From an uncultured Bacteroidia bacterium (GTDB lineage Bacteria > Bacteroidota > Bacteroidia > Bacteroidales > UBA932), in NCBI GenBank assembly GCA_902789435.1, contig CADAOA010000009.1, positions 1-35,071 of the forward strand: a DNA stretch of 35,071 bases, read 5' to 3'. The position numbers and the translations under genes were made by a program. The notes under the pieces are model-generated. The model did not search any database, was not told the DNA's origin, and saw only the letters and a list, made by a program, of their open reading frames with translations. This document shows, in pieces, positions 23,723 through 31,889 of the stretch; the first letter of the stretch is position 1; the number at the start of each line of letters is the position of its first letter.

Positions 23723-24550
23723 ATGAAGAGGTTTTTATCGTTTCTTTTTGTCGTTTTCCTGGCCGCAGGCTATGCCTGTGCCCAGGATCCTGCCGCCATT
23801 CCTGACGACAGTTTCTACGAGCAGACTCAAAGACAGAGATTTCCGGTGTTCGGGATGTTCAAGGAAACATATTTCGTTACCGGAATACCCGCCAACACTT
23901 CCTCTATAGACAAGCATAACGCGGATGTGCGTTTTCAGGTGAGTCTGGCTCTCAGGATTGCCAGGATAGACAACGTGGACATCCTGGGAACCTATACGGA
24001 AACTGGTGTGTGGCACGTGTATGACACTTCCAGCCCCCTGGTGGAAAACGCCTTCAACCCCGGACTGTGCGTCTACTGGTACGTGAATCCGAAGCTGGAC
24101 ATGATGTTCGGCGGGGACCACATGTCCAACGGCTATATAAACGAAAGGTCCAGGTCTGTAAACAAGGCTTTCGTGGGGGCCATCTACTCCCCGGATGAAC
24201 ATCTGTCTCTGGGCGGAAAGGTCTGGTACGGCTATTATGAGCATATTCCGGGCCTTACCCACTATTTCATCAGAAGGGGGTATATGGCGGCCTGGGCCAC
24301 ATACAAGGCATTTGGCAACCGTCTGAACTTTACGGCTCTGGTCAATCCGTCCAACACTTTCAAGAACTACAACCTGGAGTTCAACCTTTCCTACAGGCTC
24401 AGCGACAAGGGAACCTTCCTGCCTGCCGTTTTCGCCCAGTTCCGCAGCGGCTACTGCGAGACTCTGGTCAATTTCAACAAGTACGAGTCTCACTTCAGGG
24501 TAGGGTTCTCTCTGGAGCTCAAGCACGGCTACAACTCGTCAATCCACTAA
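23723..24550 (+). CDS. pldA: Outer-membrane phospholipase A (OMPLA/PldA-like)
   Basis: A 275-residue outer-membrane protein with signal peptide MKRFLSFLFVVFLAAGYACA. The region GGDHMSNGYINERSRSVNKA carries the OMPLA signature: H133, S135 (HxSNG) and N147. The His-Asn spacing of 14 is the same as in the E. coli enzyme (H142, S144, N156). FGMFKETYFVTGIPAN matches the segment where the barrel begins, and alternating aromatic strands run to the end. OMPLA is a calcium-dependent, dimerisation-activated enzyme that removes phospholipids from the outer leaflet. A frame start at 23708 would add five residues before the signal peptide, so I use 23723. It follows trpB2 by 38 bases; a near-consensus TATATTTA at 23692-23699 may be its promoter. 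Confidence 0.85.
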   Translation: MKRFLSFLFVVFLAAGYACAQDPAAIPDDSFYEQTQRQRFPVFGMFKETYFVTGIPANTSSIDKHNADVRFQVSLALRIARIDNVDILGTYTETGVWHVYDTSSPLVENAFNPGLCVYWYVNPKLDMMFGGDHMSNGYINERSRSVNKAFVGAIYSPDEHLSLGGKVWYGYYEHIPGLTHYFIRRGYMAAWATYKAFGNRLNFTALVNPSNTFKNYNLEFNLSYRLSDKGTFLPAVFAQFRSGYCETLVNFNKYESHFRVGFSLELKHGYNSSIH

Positions 24551-24563
24551 TTTTCAATATAGT

Positions 24564-25385
24564 ATGAAACGGTTATTTTTTGCTGCTATTCTTCTGATGG
24601 CTTGTGTTTCCTCTCTTTGGGCGCAGAAGAATCTGCCGCCGCTGGACCAGCTGGCAAGAATCAACGACAGCATAATCGCTGAGGGGCACAATCTCTATTT
24701 TTCAGAGAAGATAAACTGGGTGGCCACAGATTATTTGTTTGAGAAATATACTGAAGAGGATGTGGGGGGCAGTTTGACTTCATTTCAAGACAGCCTGTTT
24801 TCCTGTATTTTCTGCGACAAAAAAATGGAGAACTGTATTTTAGAACTTCGCTGGAGGGTGACAAATGACGGCATTCAAGAAATGAAGATAGATTCTCCGA
24901 GAGCTCTCACCCAAAAGGAAAAAGATGAGATTGAACGCAAAAACAGGCTGGTTCTGAAGATTTTCGAGTTTTATAGCGACAGCATAGCTTCTATTCAACC
25001 TGAGTACGGGCAGCTGAATTTTGACTTCTTGCCTGTAAACGAGAACATAACCAGAGTATATATCCTTCAGGGAATTACTTTGGAGGGAATCCTGCCCTGG
25101 GGAAATGACTATGGAATAGACATTGACAAAGACGAAAACATTGTCCGCTTTTGGAAATATCACAGGTCGTTCATTCCGGTACAGATCGAGGCCGGAAAAG
25201 AGGGGATTCCAATGCATTCTCACCTTGAGGATAATCCGTTCATCACACCAACAGATATCTGCAATTTCCTGCTTTACGGAAGGGATATTTACAAAATGAA
25301 TTCCTTTGTGGTTCTCAGCAATGCTTTCAATTGCAGTTTCATGTATATGGATTCATCAAAGACGATAGTCACAACACAACATTAA
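24564..25385 (+). CDS. Exported protein of unknown function
   Basis: A 273-residue protein with signal peptide MKRLFFAAILLMACVSSLWA, cleaved before QKN. I do not recognise the family. The body is mixed, with a central helical acidic/basic stretch (about 110-135; LTQKEKDEIERKNRLVLKI) and a C-terminal block with GMPMHSH-like character: KEGIPMHSHLEDNPFITPTD, then ICNFLLYGRD. There is no lipobox, no transmembrane helix after the signal and no obvious catalytic motif. It begins 13 bases after pldA and ends 9 bases before the next lipoprotein gene, so it is probably part of the same transcript. Confidence 0.72.
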   Translation: MKRLFFAAILLMACVSSLWAQKNLPPLDQLARINDSIIAEGHNLYFSEKINWVATDYLFEKYTEEDVGGSLTSFQDSLFSCIFCDKKMENCILELRWRVTNDGIQEMKIDSPRALTQKEKDEIERKNRLVLKIFEFYSDSIASIQPEYGQLNFDFLPVNENITRVYILQGITLEGILPWGNDYGIDIDKDENIVRFWKYHRSFIPVQIEAGKEGIPMHSHLEDNPFITPTDICNFLLYGRDIYKMNSFVVLSNAFNCSFMYMDSSKTIVTTQH

Positions 25386-25394
25386 TAGACGCTT

Positions 25395-25838
25395 ATGAAA
25401 AAGATTTTGACAATCGTTGTTGGAGCAATGGCAATTGCAGCAGTTTCAGCCAGTTGCAAAAGCAGCGGAAACAACGGAGGAGAGGCTGAAGTCAAGGATA
25501 CGGTAACAGTGGCTCAGGCCGTGGATCCGGAATTTGACGAGGAGATTGCTCCGGAAGAGGGACAGGAGGTTTGGAAGAGCTTCGGCGGAACCTACTTCTT
25601 CTGGGGAGACGGAGAGGGTCTGGTAGTGGATTTCCCTCTGCCTCAGGAAGGCGGCTGCATTAAGCTCAGCTACAAAGGCGAGGAGTATGAGGCCACCGCA
25701 GACGAACAAACCGGAAAAATTGTGGCAAAGGACACTCTCGGGAAAGTGGTGTTCAAGGGCTATTTCTATGACGGCGGAAATACCGTCAAGGGCCTGTTCA
25801 AAGGAGAGCCTATTGAAATGGGCGGAAGCGGAGACTAG
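25395..25838 (+). CDS. Small lipoprotein of unknown function
   Basis: A 147-residue predicted lipoprotein (MKKILTIVVGAMAIAAVSASC, lipobox Cys21) followed by a glycine/glutamate-rich linker and a compact strand-rich domain (about 60-145; FGGTYFFWGDGEGLVVDFPL, GGCIKLSYKGEEYEATAD, GKVVFKGYFYDGGNTVKGLF). No family was recognised. It lies 9 bases after the preceding exported-protein gene. The S46 peptidase gene starts 26 bases downstream, with an ATCGCGAT octamer in between. Confidence 0.7.
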   Translation: MKKILTIVVGAMAIAAVSASCKSSGNNGGEAEVKDTVTVAQAVDPEFDEEIAPEEGQEVWKSFGGTYFFWGDGEGLVVDFPLPQEGGCIKLSYKGEEYEATADEQTGKIVAKDTLGKVVFKGYFYDGGNTVKGLFKGEPIEMGGSGD

Positions 25839-25864
25839 TTTTTTATCGCGATAATTAATTGAAT

Positions 25865-27931
25865 ATGAAGAAAATACTTATTGCCCTGCTGGCGGTCTTG
25901 ATGCTGACTCCGGCATGGGCCGATGAAGGAATGTGGCTGCCTGTTCTCATCGGGCAGAGAATAAAGGATATGAGAGCCAAGGGTTTCAAGCTCAAGGCCG
26001 AGGATGTGTACAGCGTGAACAAGGCCTGCCTGAAGGATGCCGTGGTGCTCTTCGGCTCAGGCTGTACCGGAGAGCTGGTTTCCGGAGAGGGACTGCTTTT
26101 CACCAACCACCATTGCGGCTACAGCCAGATCCAGAGGCACTCCAGCGTGGAGCACGACTATCTTAAAGACGGTTTCTGGGCAATGAGCAGAGACCAGGAA
26201 CTGCCGAACAGGGGATTGACGGTAAGTTTCCTGGAATATATGCAGGATGTCACCGATGCCGTTCTTAAAGGCTATTCCGAGGGAATGACCGAGCGGCAGA
26301 GAGATTCCGTGATAAAGGTTAATTCACAGGGGCTTGTCGCTGAGGCTGTAAAGGAAGGAAAAGGGCTAAGGGCAAATGTCGAGGCGCTTTTCTATGGCAA
26401 CCAGTATTTCCTGTTCGTGTTCAGGACATTCCGCGATGTCCGCCTGGTGGGCGCTCCGCCTTCCTCAATCGGAAAATTCGGAGGTGATACCGACAACTGG
26501 ATGTGGCCGAGGCATACCGGAGACTTCTCCATTTTCCGCATTTACGCCGACAAGGACAACAATCCGGCAGACTATTCTCCGGACAACGTGCCTTACCATC
26601 CTAAGAAATTCTTCAAGATTTCCACCAAGGGTGTAAAGGAAGGGGATTTCACCTTCGTTTACGGATGCCCTGGCTCCACCAAGGAGTACGTTACTTCCGA
26701 CGAGGTGGAATATACCGGCAATGTGTCTGACCCTAAGAAGATTGCCCTAAGGACCAAGCGTCTGGACATAATGAAGAAATATATGGCCCAGAGCCAGGCC
26801 GTAAGGATCCAGTATTCCTCCAAGGCCGCCAATGTGTCCAATGCCTGGAAGAAATGGCAGGGTGAGGAAAAGGGAATCCGCAGGATGAAGACCGTGGACA
26901 AGAAGAAAGAGTATCAGGAAAGGTTCAAAGAGTGGGCGAAAGGAACCCGCTACGAGGGTCTTGTGGAGAAATTGGAAGCCCTGTACGCCAGGAGAAACCC
27001 TTATTTCCTTGCATACGAGTACTATAACGAGACCGTTAGGAGCATAGAGCTCCTCCAGATTGCGTCGGGCGTATTGAACGTGATAAAGAACAAGAACGCA
27101 AAGGATGCGGCAGTGGAGGCATTCTTCAAGGACTATTATCAGCCGATAGACCAGGAGATTTTCGTGGCAATGATGAAGGCCTTTGACGCTGAGATGCCAG
27201 ACGATTTCAAGCCGGAGTATTTCAAGCAGATGCTTAGCCAGTACGGCAGCGTGGAGGCCTGGCAGAAAGACCTGTTCTCCAAATCAATGTTCACCGACAA
27301 GGAGAAGGTGCTCGCCCTGACAAAGGACGATACCCAGGCCGTGAAGGACGATCCCGCATATCAGATGTACGACGCATTCTACAAATGGTATTTCAATACC
27401 CTCAGGCCTGTAATCAACGATGTCAACAGCGAGATAAGGCTTGCATACCGCGACTACATGCAGGGACAGATGGATTTTGAGCCTAATAAGCAGTTCTATC
27501 CGGACGCTAACCTGACTCTGAGGATCGCTTACGGAAATGTAAAGGGATACAGTCCTGCTGACGGAGTCTACTATTCCCCGGTTTCCACCCTCAAGGGAAT
27601 CATTGAAAAGGATAACCCGAACATCTTCGATTACAATATTCCTCAGAAACTCAGGGATATATACGCAGAAGGCGGGCATGATAACCAGCCTGTCTGCTTC
27701 CTGGCCACCAACCATACTACTGGCGGAAACTCAGGAAGCCCTGTCATTAACGCAGACGGTAACCTGATCGGAATCAATTTCGACAGAGTATGGGAGGGAA
27801 CGATGTCTGACATCGTATATGACCCTTCAGTTTGCAGAAACATCTCTATTGATATAAGATACCTGCTGTTCAACATCGAGCAGATAGGGCACGCCGGTTA
27901 TCTGTTTAACGAGATGGTATTTGCGGACTGA
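25865..27931 (+). CDS. S46-family dipeptidyl-peptidase, DPP11-like (Asp/Glu-specific)
   Basis: A 688-residue periplasmic serine exopeptidase that removes dipeptides from peptide N-termini. Signal peptide MKKILIALLAVLMLTPAWA leaves DEGMWLP, the usual S46 mature start. The chymotrypsin-like site is seen as LLFTNHHCGY (H83), the GGDTDNWMWPRHTGDF block and TTGGNSGSPV (S623). Eighteen residues after the serine comes R641 in NFDRVWEG. In Porphyromonas gingivalis the residue at this spacing is Arg in DPP11, which prefers acidic P1 residues, and Gly in DPP7. This protein is therefore assigned to the DPP11 type by inference. The ATG at 25865 is preferred over a TTG at 25859. Family members feed asaccharolytic peptide use; pruA and an M19 dipeptidase are in the same window. 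Confidence 0.92.
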   Translation: MKKILIALLAVLMLTPAWADEGMWLPVLIGQRIKDMRAKGFKLKAEDVYSVNKACLKDAVVLFGSGCTGELVSGEGLLFTNHHCGYSQIQRHSSVEHDYLKDGFWAMSRDQELPNRGLTVSFLEYMQDVTDAVLKGYSEGMTERQRDSVIKVNSQGLVAEAVKEGKGLRANVEALFYGNQYFLFVFRTFRDVRLVGAPPSSIGKFGGDTDNWMWPRHTGDFSIFRIYADKDNNPADYSPDNVPYHPKKFFKISTKGVKEGDFTFVYGCPGSTKEYVTSDEVEYTGNVSDPKKIALRTKRLDIMKKYMAQSQAVRIQYSSKAANVSNAWKKWQGEEKGIRRMKTVDKKKEYQERFKEWAKGTRYEGLVEKLEALYARRNPYFLAYEYYNETVRSIELLQIASGVLNVIKNKNAKDAAVEAFFKDYYQPIDQEIFVAMMKAFDAEMPDDFKPEYFKQMLSQYGSVEAWQKDLFSKSMFTDKEKVLALTKDDTQAVKDDPAYQMYDAFYKWYFNTLRPVINDVNSEIRLAYRDYMQGQMDFEPNKQFYPDANLTLRIAYGNVKGYSPADGVYYSPVSTLKGIIEKDNPNIFDYNIPQKLRDIYAEGGHDNQPVCFLATNHTTGGNSGSPVINADGNLIGINFDRVWEGTMSDIVYDPSVCRNISIDIRYLLFNIEQIGHAGYLFNEMVFAD

Positions 27932-27935
27932 TCCG

Positions 27936-29723
27936 CTAGAAATTGAAAATATATCCAACCAGGAAGAACCTGCGGTTGTTATAGGCGGTTTCCGACCAGA
28001 TATTGCTTTCATCTTCTGAAACATATCTGGTGGTCATCTTCTGCTCCAGAAGGTCTCTTCCTTCCAGGAATATTGTGTGGCGGTTGAACTTCTTCTCTAT
28101 GCGGCAGTTAAGTGTGTAATACTTGTCGTAGGAGTAGAAGGCTCTCGATACCTTGCTGCGGTAGGATATGTCTGAAGACAGGCTCCATCCTCTTTTGAAG
28201 TTGAATCCGCCGGAAGCCTTGGCTGTCCAGTAATGGTCTTTCTTGACAGTGCCGGCAGTTTTTGCCTTGCCTTTATAATCGTAATAACTGAAGTCTGCCC
28301 TCAGGTAGTACCTTTTGGTGTCGTACCTTAGGTAGTAGGCGGTATTCCATATCTTGCTGTAGGATGTGTTCACCCAGGTGAAGAACTTGACTTTCCTCGA
28401 GCCGATATAATCTTCATAAAAAGTCTGCTCCACCTCTCTTATATTGCGGGTAAAGGATGAAGAGAGTTCGCTCGAGAACTTTCTGAAACGTATTCTGTAA
28501 GAAAAGATGTTCCTAAAGGAGCGGGTGACTTTAAGCTTAGGATTTCCCACTATGTACTGGTCCGGGAAGGCTCCCTCTCTTGTGTACCAGCAAAGCTGCA
28601 GGTATGTCGGGCGCCGGATCGAAGTCAGGTATCCGATGGCAAAAAAGTGGTTTTCCGCCAATCTCAATTCCACCTCTCCGGTTCCGTAGAGTGCAGGGTT
28701 CTTGAAGTCGTATGACTGGTGTTCGTCCTTGTTGGTCAGTTTGTCCGCATAAAACTGAAGAGTAGCATCCAGCTTGAGTTTCAGATACTTGTACGAATAA
28801 TCCGCTTTCAGATAAGGACTCAGGTTCATAACTCCGTATCTGAATGTTTCCCGAAGTTTAAGGCTGTCCACCCACGAATCCTTGTTGCCCAGATCGGAAA
28901 TATACGCTCCCCTGTTTTTTTCATTGTCGTAGGTTATGGAAAAATAACCTCCGGCCTCTGTGTTGAAGTTTTTGACATTGAATGTGTTAGGGGTGCTCAG
29001 AAAAACTCTGGAATCTGATCTGAGACCAATGGTGAAAGGAGTCTTGCGGTATATCTTGTTTACTGTGCCTTCATTTGTGCTGAGGGTTGAAAACTCGATG
29101 TAACGGTCAATGTTAGTATAACCGAAATTCAACTCGGCGAACAGCCTTTTGTCCCTGGCAAGTTTTCTGGTCAGGTTGAAGCCTCCTCCGGAAGAAAAAG
29201 TGTATGAATTGTTGTCTTCTCCCTGCATACTGAGCTCGAGAGCTGATATATTCAATGTATTATTGTTTCTTCTGTTGTGAGTGTAGTTGTAACTCAGGTT
29301 GGCAAACGAATTGTATATTGTATTGGGCTTTCTCCACTGGAAGGTTGTCCTGAGATTGTAGTTGCTGCCCATATGCTTTATCTCTGACCAACTGGTAGAT
29401 AAGTCTTCGCTATTTTTGATAGAACTCCCCTCGGCCGCTTTCCAATGGTTATCCCAGGATGAATTGAACTGGATGGTGGAAGTGAAGTTGTTCTTTATGT
29501 ATTTCAGGTTGAGTTTTACATCCGCGCTCTGGTGCTTAAGGTCAGGAATCATTTCTTTCCAGGGAGATTTGTCGTAGTTGTATCCGGCTGAAACAATTGC
29601 GTTGCCGCTCCATTTGCCTTTTTGGGCAAGGCTGTCAGTCTTCTGGGCCTGGCAAATGGAAGCAGTGGCGGCCATCATGGCTGCCAGAACCAGTATCCGG
29701 TATCCTGAAAAGACAGAACGCAT
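27936..29723 (-). CDS. Outer-membrane beta-barrel family protein
   Basis: A 595-residue predicted outer-membrane barrel. It has a signal peptide ending in SICQAQ, then many alternating aromatic strands typical of the C-terminal barrel of TonB-dependent-receptor relatives (PF14905-like). Examples are SWSEIKHMGSNYNLRTTFQW, RSFRNIFSYRIRFRKFSSEL and TAYNNRRFFLVGYIFNF at the end, with the terminal phenylalanine recognised by the BAM complex. No TonB box, plug domain or carboxypeptidase-like domain is present, so active uptake is not supported. The start at 29723 (MRSVFSGYR) directly precedes the signal peptide; the longer frame to 29924 would read through the promoters and the neighbouring gene. 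It diverges from the DUF4421 gene at 29770. Confidence 0.82.
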   Translation of the reverse strand: MRSVFSGYRILVLAAMMAATASICQAQKTDSLAQKGKWSGNAIVSAGYNYDKSPWKEMIPDLKHQSADVKLNLKYIKNNFTSTIQFNSSWDNHWKAAEGSSIKNSEDLSTSWSEIKHMGSNYNLRTTFQWRKPNTIYNSFANLSYNYTHNRRNNNTLNISALELSMQGEDNNSYTFSSGGGFNLTRKLARDKRLFAELNFGYTNIDRYIEFSTLSTNEGTVNKIYRKTPFTIGLRSDSRVFLSTPNTFNVKNFNTEAGGYFSITYDNEKNRGAYISDLGNKDSWVDSLKLRETFRYGVMNLSPYLKADYSYKYLKLKLDATLQFYADKLTNKDEHQSYDFKNPALYGTGEVELRLAENHFFAIGYLTSIRRPTYLQLCWYTREGAFPDQYIVGNPKLKVTRSFRNIFSYRIRFRKFSSELSSSFTRNIREVEQTFYEDYIGSRKVKFFTWVNTSYSKIWNTAYYLRYDTKRYYLRADFSYYDYKGKAKTAGTVKKDHYWTAKASGGFNFKRGWSLSSDISYRSKVSRAFYSYDKYYTLNCRIEKKFNRHTIFLEGRDLLEQKMTTRYVSEDESNIWSETAYNNRRFFLVGYIFNF

Positions 29724-29740
29724 AACTCCTGTTGCTGACG

Positions 29741-29764
29741 CAAAATTAAAAAATATTAACTTTG
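29741..29764. promoter_or_regulatory. Overlapping divergent promoters
   Basis: Minus strand: TAATTTTG at 29748-29741, 18 bases before the ATG of the barrel gene. Plus strand: TAACTTTG at 29757-29764, only 5 bases before the GTG of the DUF4421 gene. Both fit TAnnTTTG and are 8 bases apart, so use of one may exclude the other. Confidence 0.55.
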
Positions 29765-29769
29765 ACATC

Positions 29770-30840
29770 GTGAAGAAAATCATTTTGACAATTATCCTGG
29801 GCTTTTTCCTTGCAGCTCCCGTTTTCTCCCAAAGCGGTGAAGAAGGGGGCGTTTCAAAAATCGCATCGCTGAAGAATAAGCTTGTAAAATTTCTGGAAGA
29901 CAGGGAGCTGAGCGGTGTGGACACAAACTATATTGGCGTACCTAAATACAAATGGACCGTATTTGCCAACACTTATCTTTCCCAGCTGGACTTTGACCTG
30001 AGGAGCAACAGCGATGCCCAGAAGGAAAGCTATATAGAGGGTATTGGCAGGGTTACCGTGGACATGTATTCCAAAGTGGAGACCCAGGTTTCTCTCGGCC
30101 TATACTTTATGGGCTACGGCCTGAGTTATTCCCAGGATCTTAGCAAAGGTTACAAGAAGAATTTCTCCTTTACCCTGTACTCTTCTCCGGTGGGTGGAGA
30201 ACTCATTTACCATACAACGGACAGGATTCATGGCAGACTGACCGCAAAGAGGCTCGGATACGATTTCAGCATCCTGGATGGGGAGGCCAAGATGGAGAAC
30301 CTCATAGTAAATGCATATTATGTGTTCAACCACAAGAAGTTTTCCTATTCATCGGCGATGAGCTACTCCAAAATCCAGAAAAAGAGCGCAGGCAGCTTTT
30401 TGGGCGGCGTTACCTATAACCAGAGCAGATTGACTGCATACGATCCGGTCTTACGGGGAATGATGGGGGGAATAAACAGGATTTTCCTCAGGCAGTTCTC
30501 GCTTGGCGTAGGCTATGCCTACAACTGGGTGCCGGCAAAGGGGCTTACATTCCACGTTTCCGGAATACCTATGCTGTTGATTACCACCAAGTCCGCAACC
30601 AAGAATACCGGTGACGACTGGAGCGACAGCCAGAAGGAGACACAGAAAAAACTCTTCGGGAAGAAGACCCACGTCTCATATAGCCATATGGGCAGGGCTT
30701 CTGTCAGCTATGCCTTCAGCGACAGGTTCCTGGCCGGATATTCCGCTTACTACAACTTCTTCAGGGTAGGTAAGCATTCCACATATTACGCCAGCACAGA
30801 AGACTGGAACATGAGATTCTTTGTAGCCATCAGTTTTTAA
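29770..30840 (+). CDS. DUF4421-family outer-membrane protein, first of a tandem pair
   Basis: A 356-residue protein with a GTG start and signal peptide (M)KKIILTIILGFFLAAPVFSQ. The mature part matches DUF4421 of Bacteroidota: LSGVDTNYI, KWTVFANTYLSQLDFDLRSN, VSLGLYFMGYGLSYSQDL, SPVGGELIYH, KKSAGSFLGG and a last strand ending in MRFFVAISF, a barrel-like terminus. The function of the family is unknown. The GTG at 29770 is chosen because longer frames run back through the divergent gene and the promoter region. With the -7 box at 29757-29764, translation would start at or within a base or two of the transcript start. The next gene is a clear paralog only 5 bases downstream. Confidence 0.82.
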   Translation: MKKIILTIILGFFLAAPVFSQSGEEGGVSKIASLKNKLVKFLEDRELSGVDTNYIGVPKYKWTVFANTYLSQLDFDLRSNSDAQKESYIEGIGRVTVDMYSKVETQVSLGLYFMGYGLSYSQDLSKGYKKNFSFTLYSSPVGGELIYHTTDRIHGRLTAKRLGYDFSILDGEAKMENLIVNAYYVFNHKKFSYSSAMSYSKIQKKSAGSFLGGVTYNQSRLTAYDPVLRGMMGGINRIFLRQFSLGVGYAYNWVPAKGLTFHVSGIPMLLITTKSATKNTGDDWSDSQKETQKKLFGKKTHVSYSHMGRASVSYAFSDRFLAGYSAYYNFFRVGKHSTYYASTEDWNMRFFVAISF

Positions 30841-30845
30841 CAGTT

Positions 30846-31889
30846 ATGCGTAAGGTTATTCTATCATTTGTTTTCCTGCTTGCCTTTAGCGGACTTTCTT
30901 TTTCACAGAACATTTTCAGCAAGTTAAAGCATTACATCGATAAAGCTGAACTGAAGGGCCTGGATACAAACTATGTATGTGCCCACGACAGGAAGTGGTC
31001 GGTTTATGCCAACTCTTACTTCTCTGTGATGGACTTTGACATGAGGAGCCGTCTGGTGGACATAGCGGAAGAGGAGATCCACAATGGCCGCTCGGTGATA
31101 AACATGCGTTCCAACACCGACAAGCAGGTCTCCCTCGGCCTTTACTATATGGGCTATGGCCTTAGCTATTCGCTGAGCCTCGGAAAGGGCTTCAAGAAAG
31201 ACCTGTCGTTCCAGCTGTACTCTTCTCCTGCCGGAGGCGAGTTCAGGTATCACACTACCAGGAACATCAAAGGCGATTATATCACTCCGTCCGGAGAAGA
31301 AATGAAACTGATGGGGGAAGAGGCTACTATGGAAAACATCATACTGAACGCCTATTATCTGTTCAATCCGTCCAAATTCTCCTATTCTGCCGCCATGAGC
31401 GGATTTATGGTACAGAAGAAAAGCGCGGGAAGCTTTCTGGCCGGACTTACCCTTAACCAGACCCGCATCCGTTCTTACGAGCCATGGCTCTCCTACACTT
31501 TAGGAAGGGTTAACAGGATAAAGATCCAGCAGTTTGCCGTAGGGGCGGGCTATGCATATAACTGGGTTCCGGTTCCAAGGCTGACACTGCACTTGTCTGA
31601 AATACCTATGCTTCTGGTAACTATGAATACAGTCGCCAAAATGAAGGCCCACGAATCAGACGACGGGTGGAATTCAATGCAGAAACAGGGGTACAAGGAC
31701 CTTTTCGGAGGAAAGACACACATCTCTTTCTCTCACATGTTCAGGACTTCTGCAATCTATACGTTCAGCGACAGGTTCAGTGCCGGAACCACGCTGTTCT
31801 ACAATTACTTCAGGGTAGGAAAGCACTCTTCCTACTACGTGAGTACGGAAGACTGGAGCCTCAGGTTCTTTGTAGCGGTAAGATTCTAG
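30846..31889 (+). CDS. DUF4421-family outer-membrane protein, second of a tandem pair
   Basis: A 347-residue paralog of the preceding gene, with signal peptide MRKVILSFVFLLAFSGLSFSQ. It shares the whole layout: LKGLDTNYV, KWSVYANSYFSVMDFDMRSR, VSLGLYYMGYGLSYSLSLGK, SPAGGEFRYH, KKSAGSFLAGLTLNQTRI, GAGYAYNWVPVPRLTLHLSE and a terminal LRFFVAVRF. It is separated from its paralog by 5 bases and is probably translated from the same message. The two may form a hetero-pair or be diverged copies; the sequence does not say which. Its stop overlaps the end of the convergent DUF5723 gene by 4 bases. Confidence 0.82.
   Translation: MRKVILSFVFLLAFSGLSFSQNIFSKLKHYIDKAELKGLDTNYVCAHDRKWSVYANSYFSVMDFDMRSRLVDIAEEEIHNGRSVINMRSNTDKQVSLGLYYMGYGLSYSLSLGKGFKKDLSFQLYSSPAGGEFRYHTTRNIKGDYITPSGEEMKLMGEEATMENIILNAYYLFNPSKFSYSAAMSGFMVQKKSAGSFLAGLTLNQTRIRSYEPWLSYTLGRVNRIKIQQFAVGAGYAYNWVPVPRLTLHLSEIPMLLVTMNTVAKMKAHESDDGWNSMQKQGYKDLFGGKTHISFSHMFRTSAIYTFSDRFSAGTTLFYNYFRVGKHSSYYVSTEDWSLRFFVAVRF

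Noticed and set aside
27923..27936. Hairpin GCGGA-CTGA-TCCGC at the end of the S46 peptidase gene
   Set aside because: Only five pairs and no T tract on either side; too weak to call a terminator.
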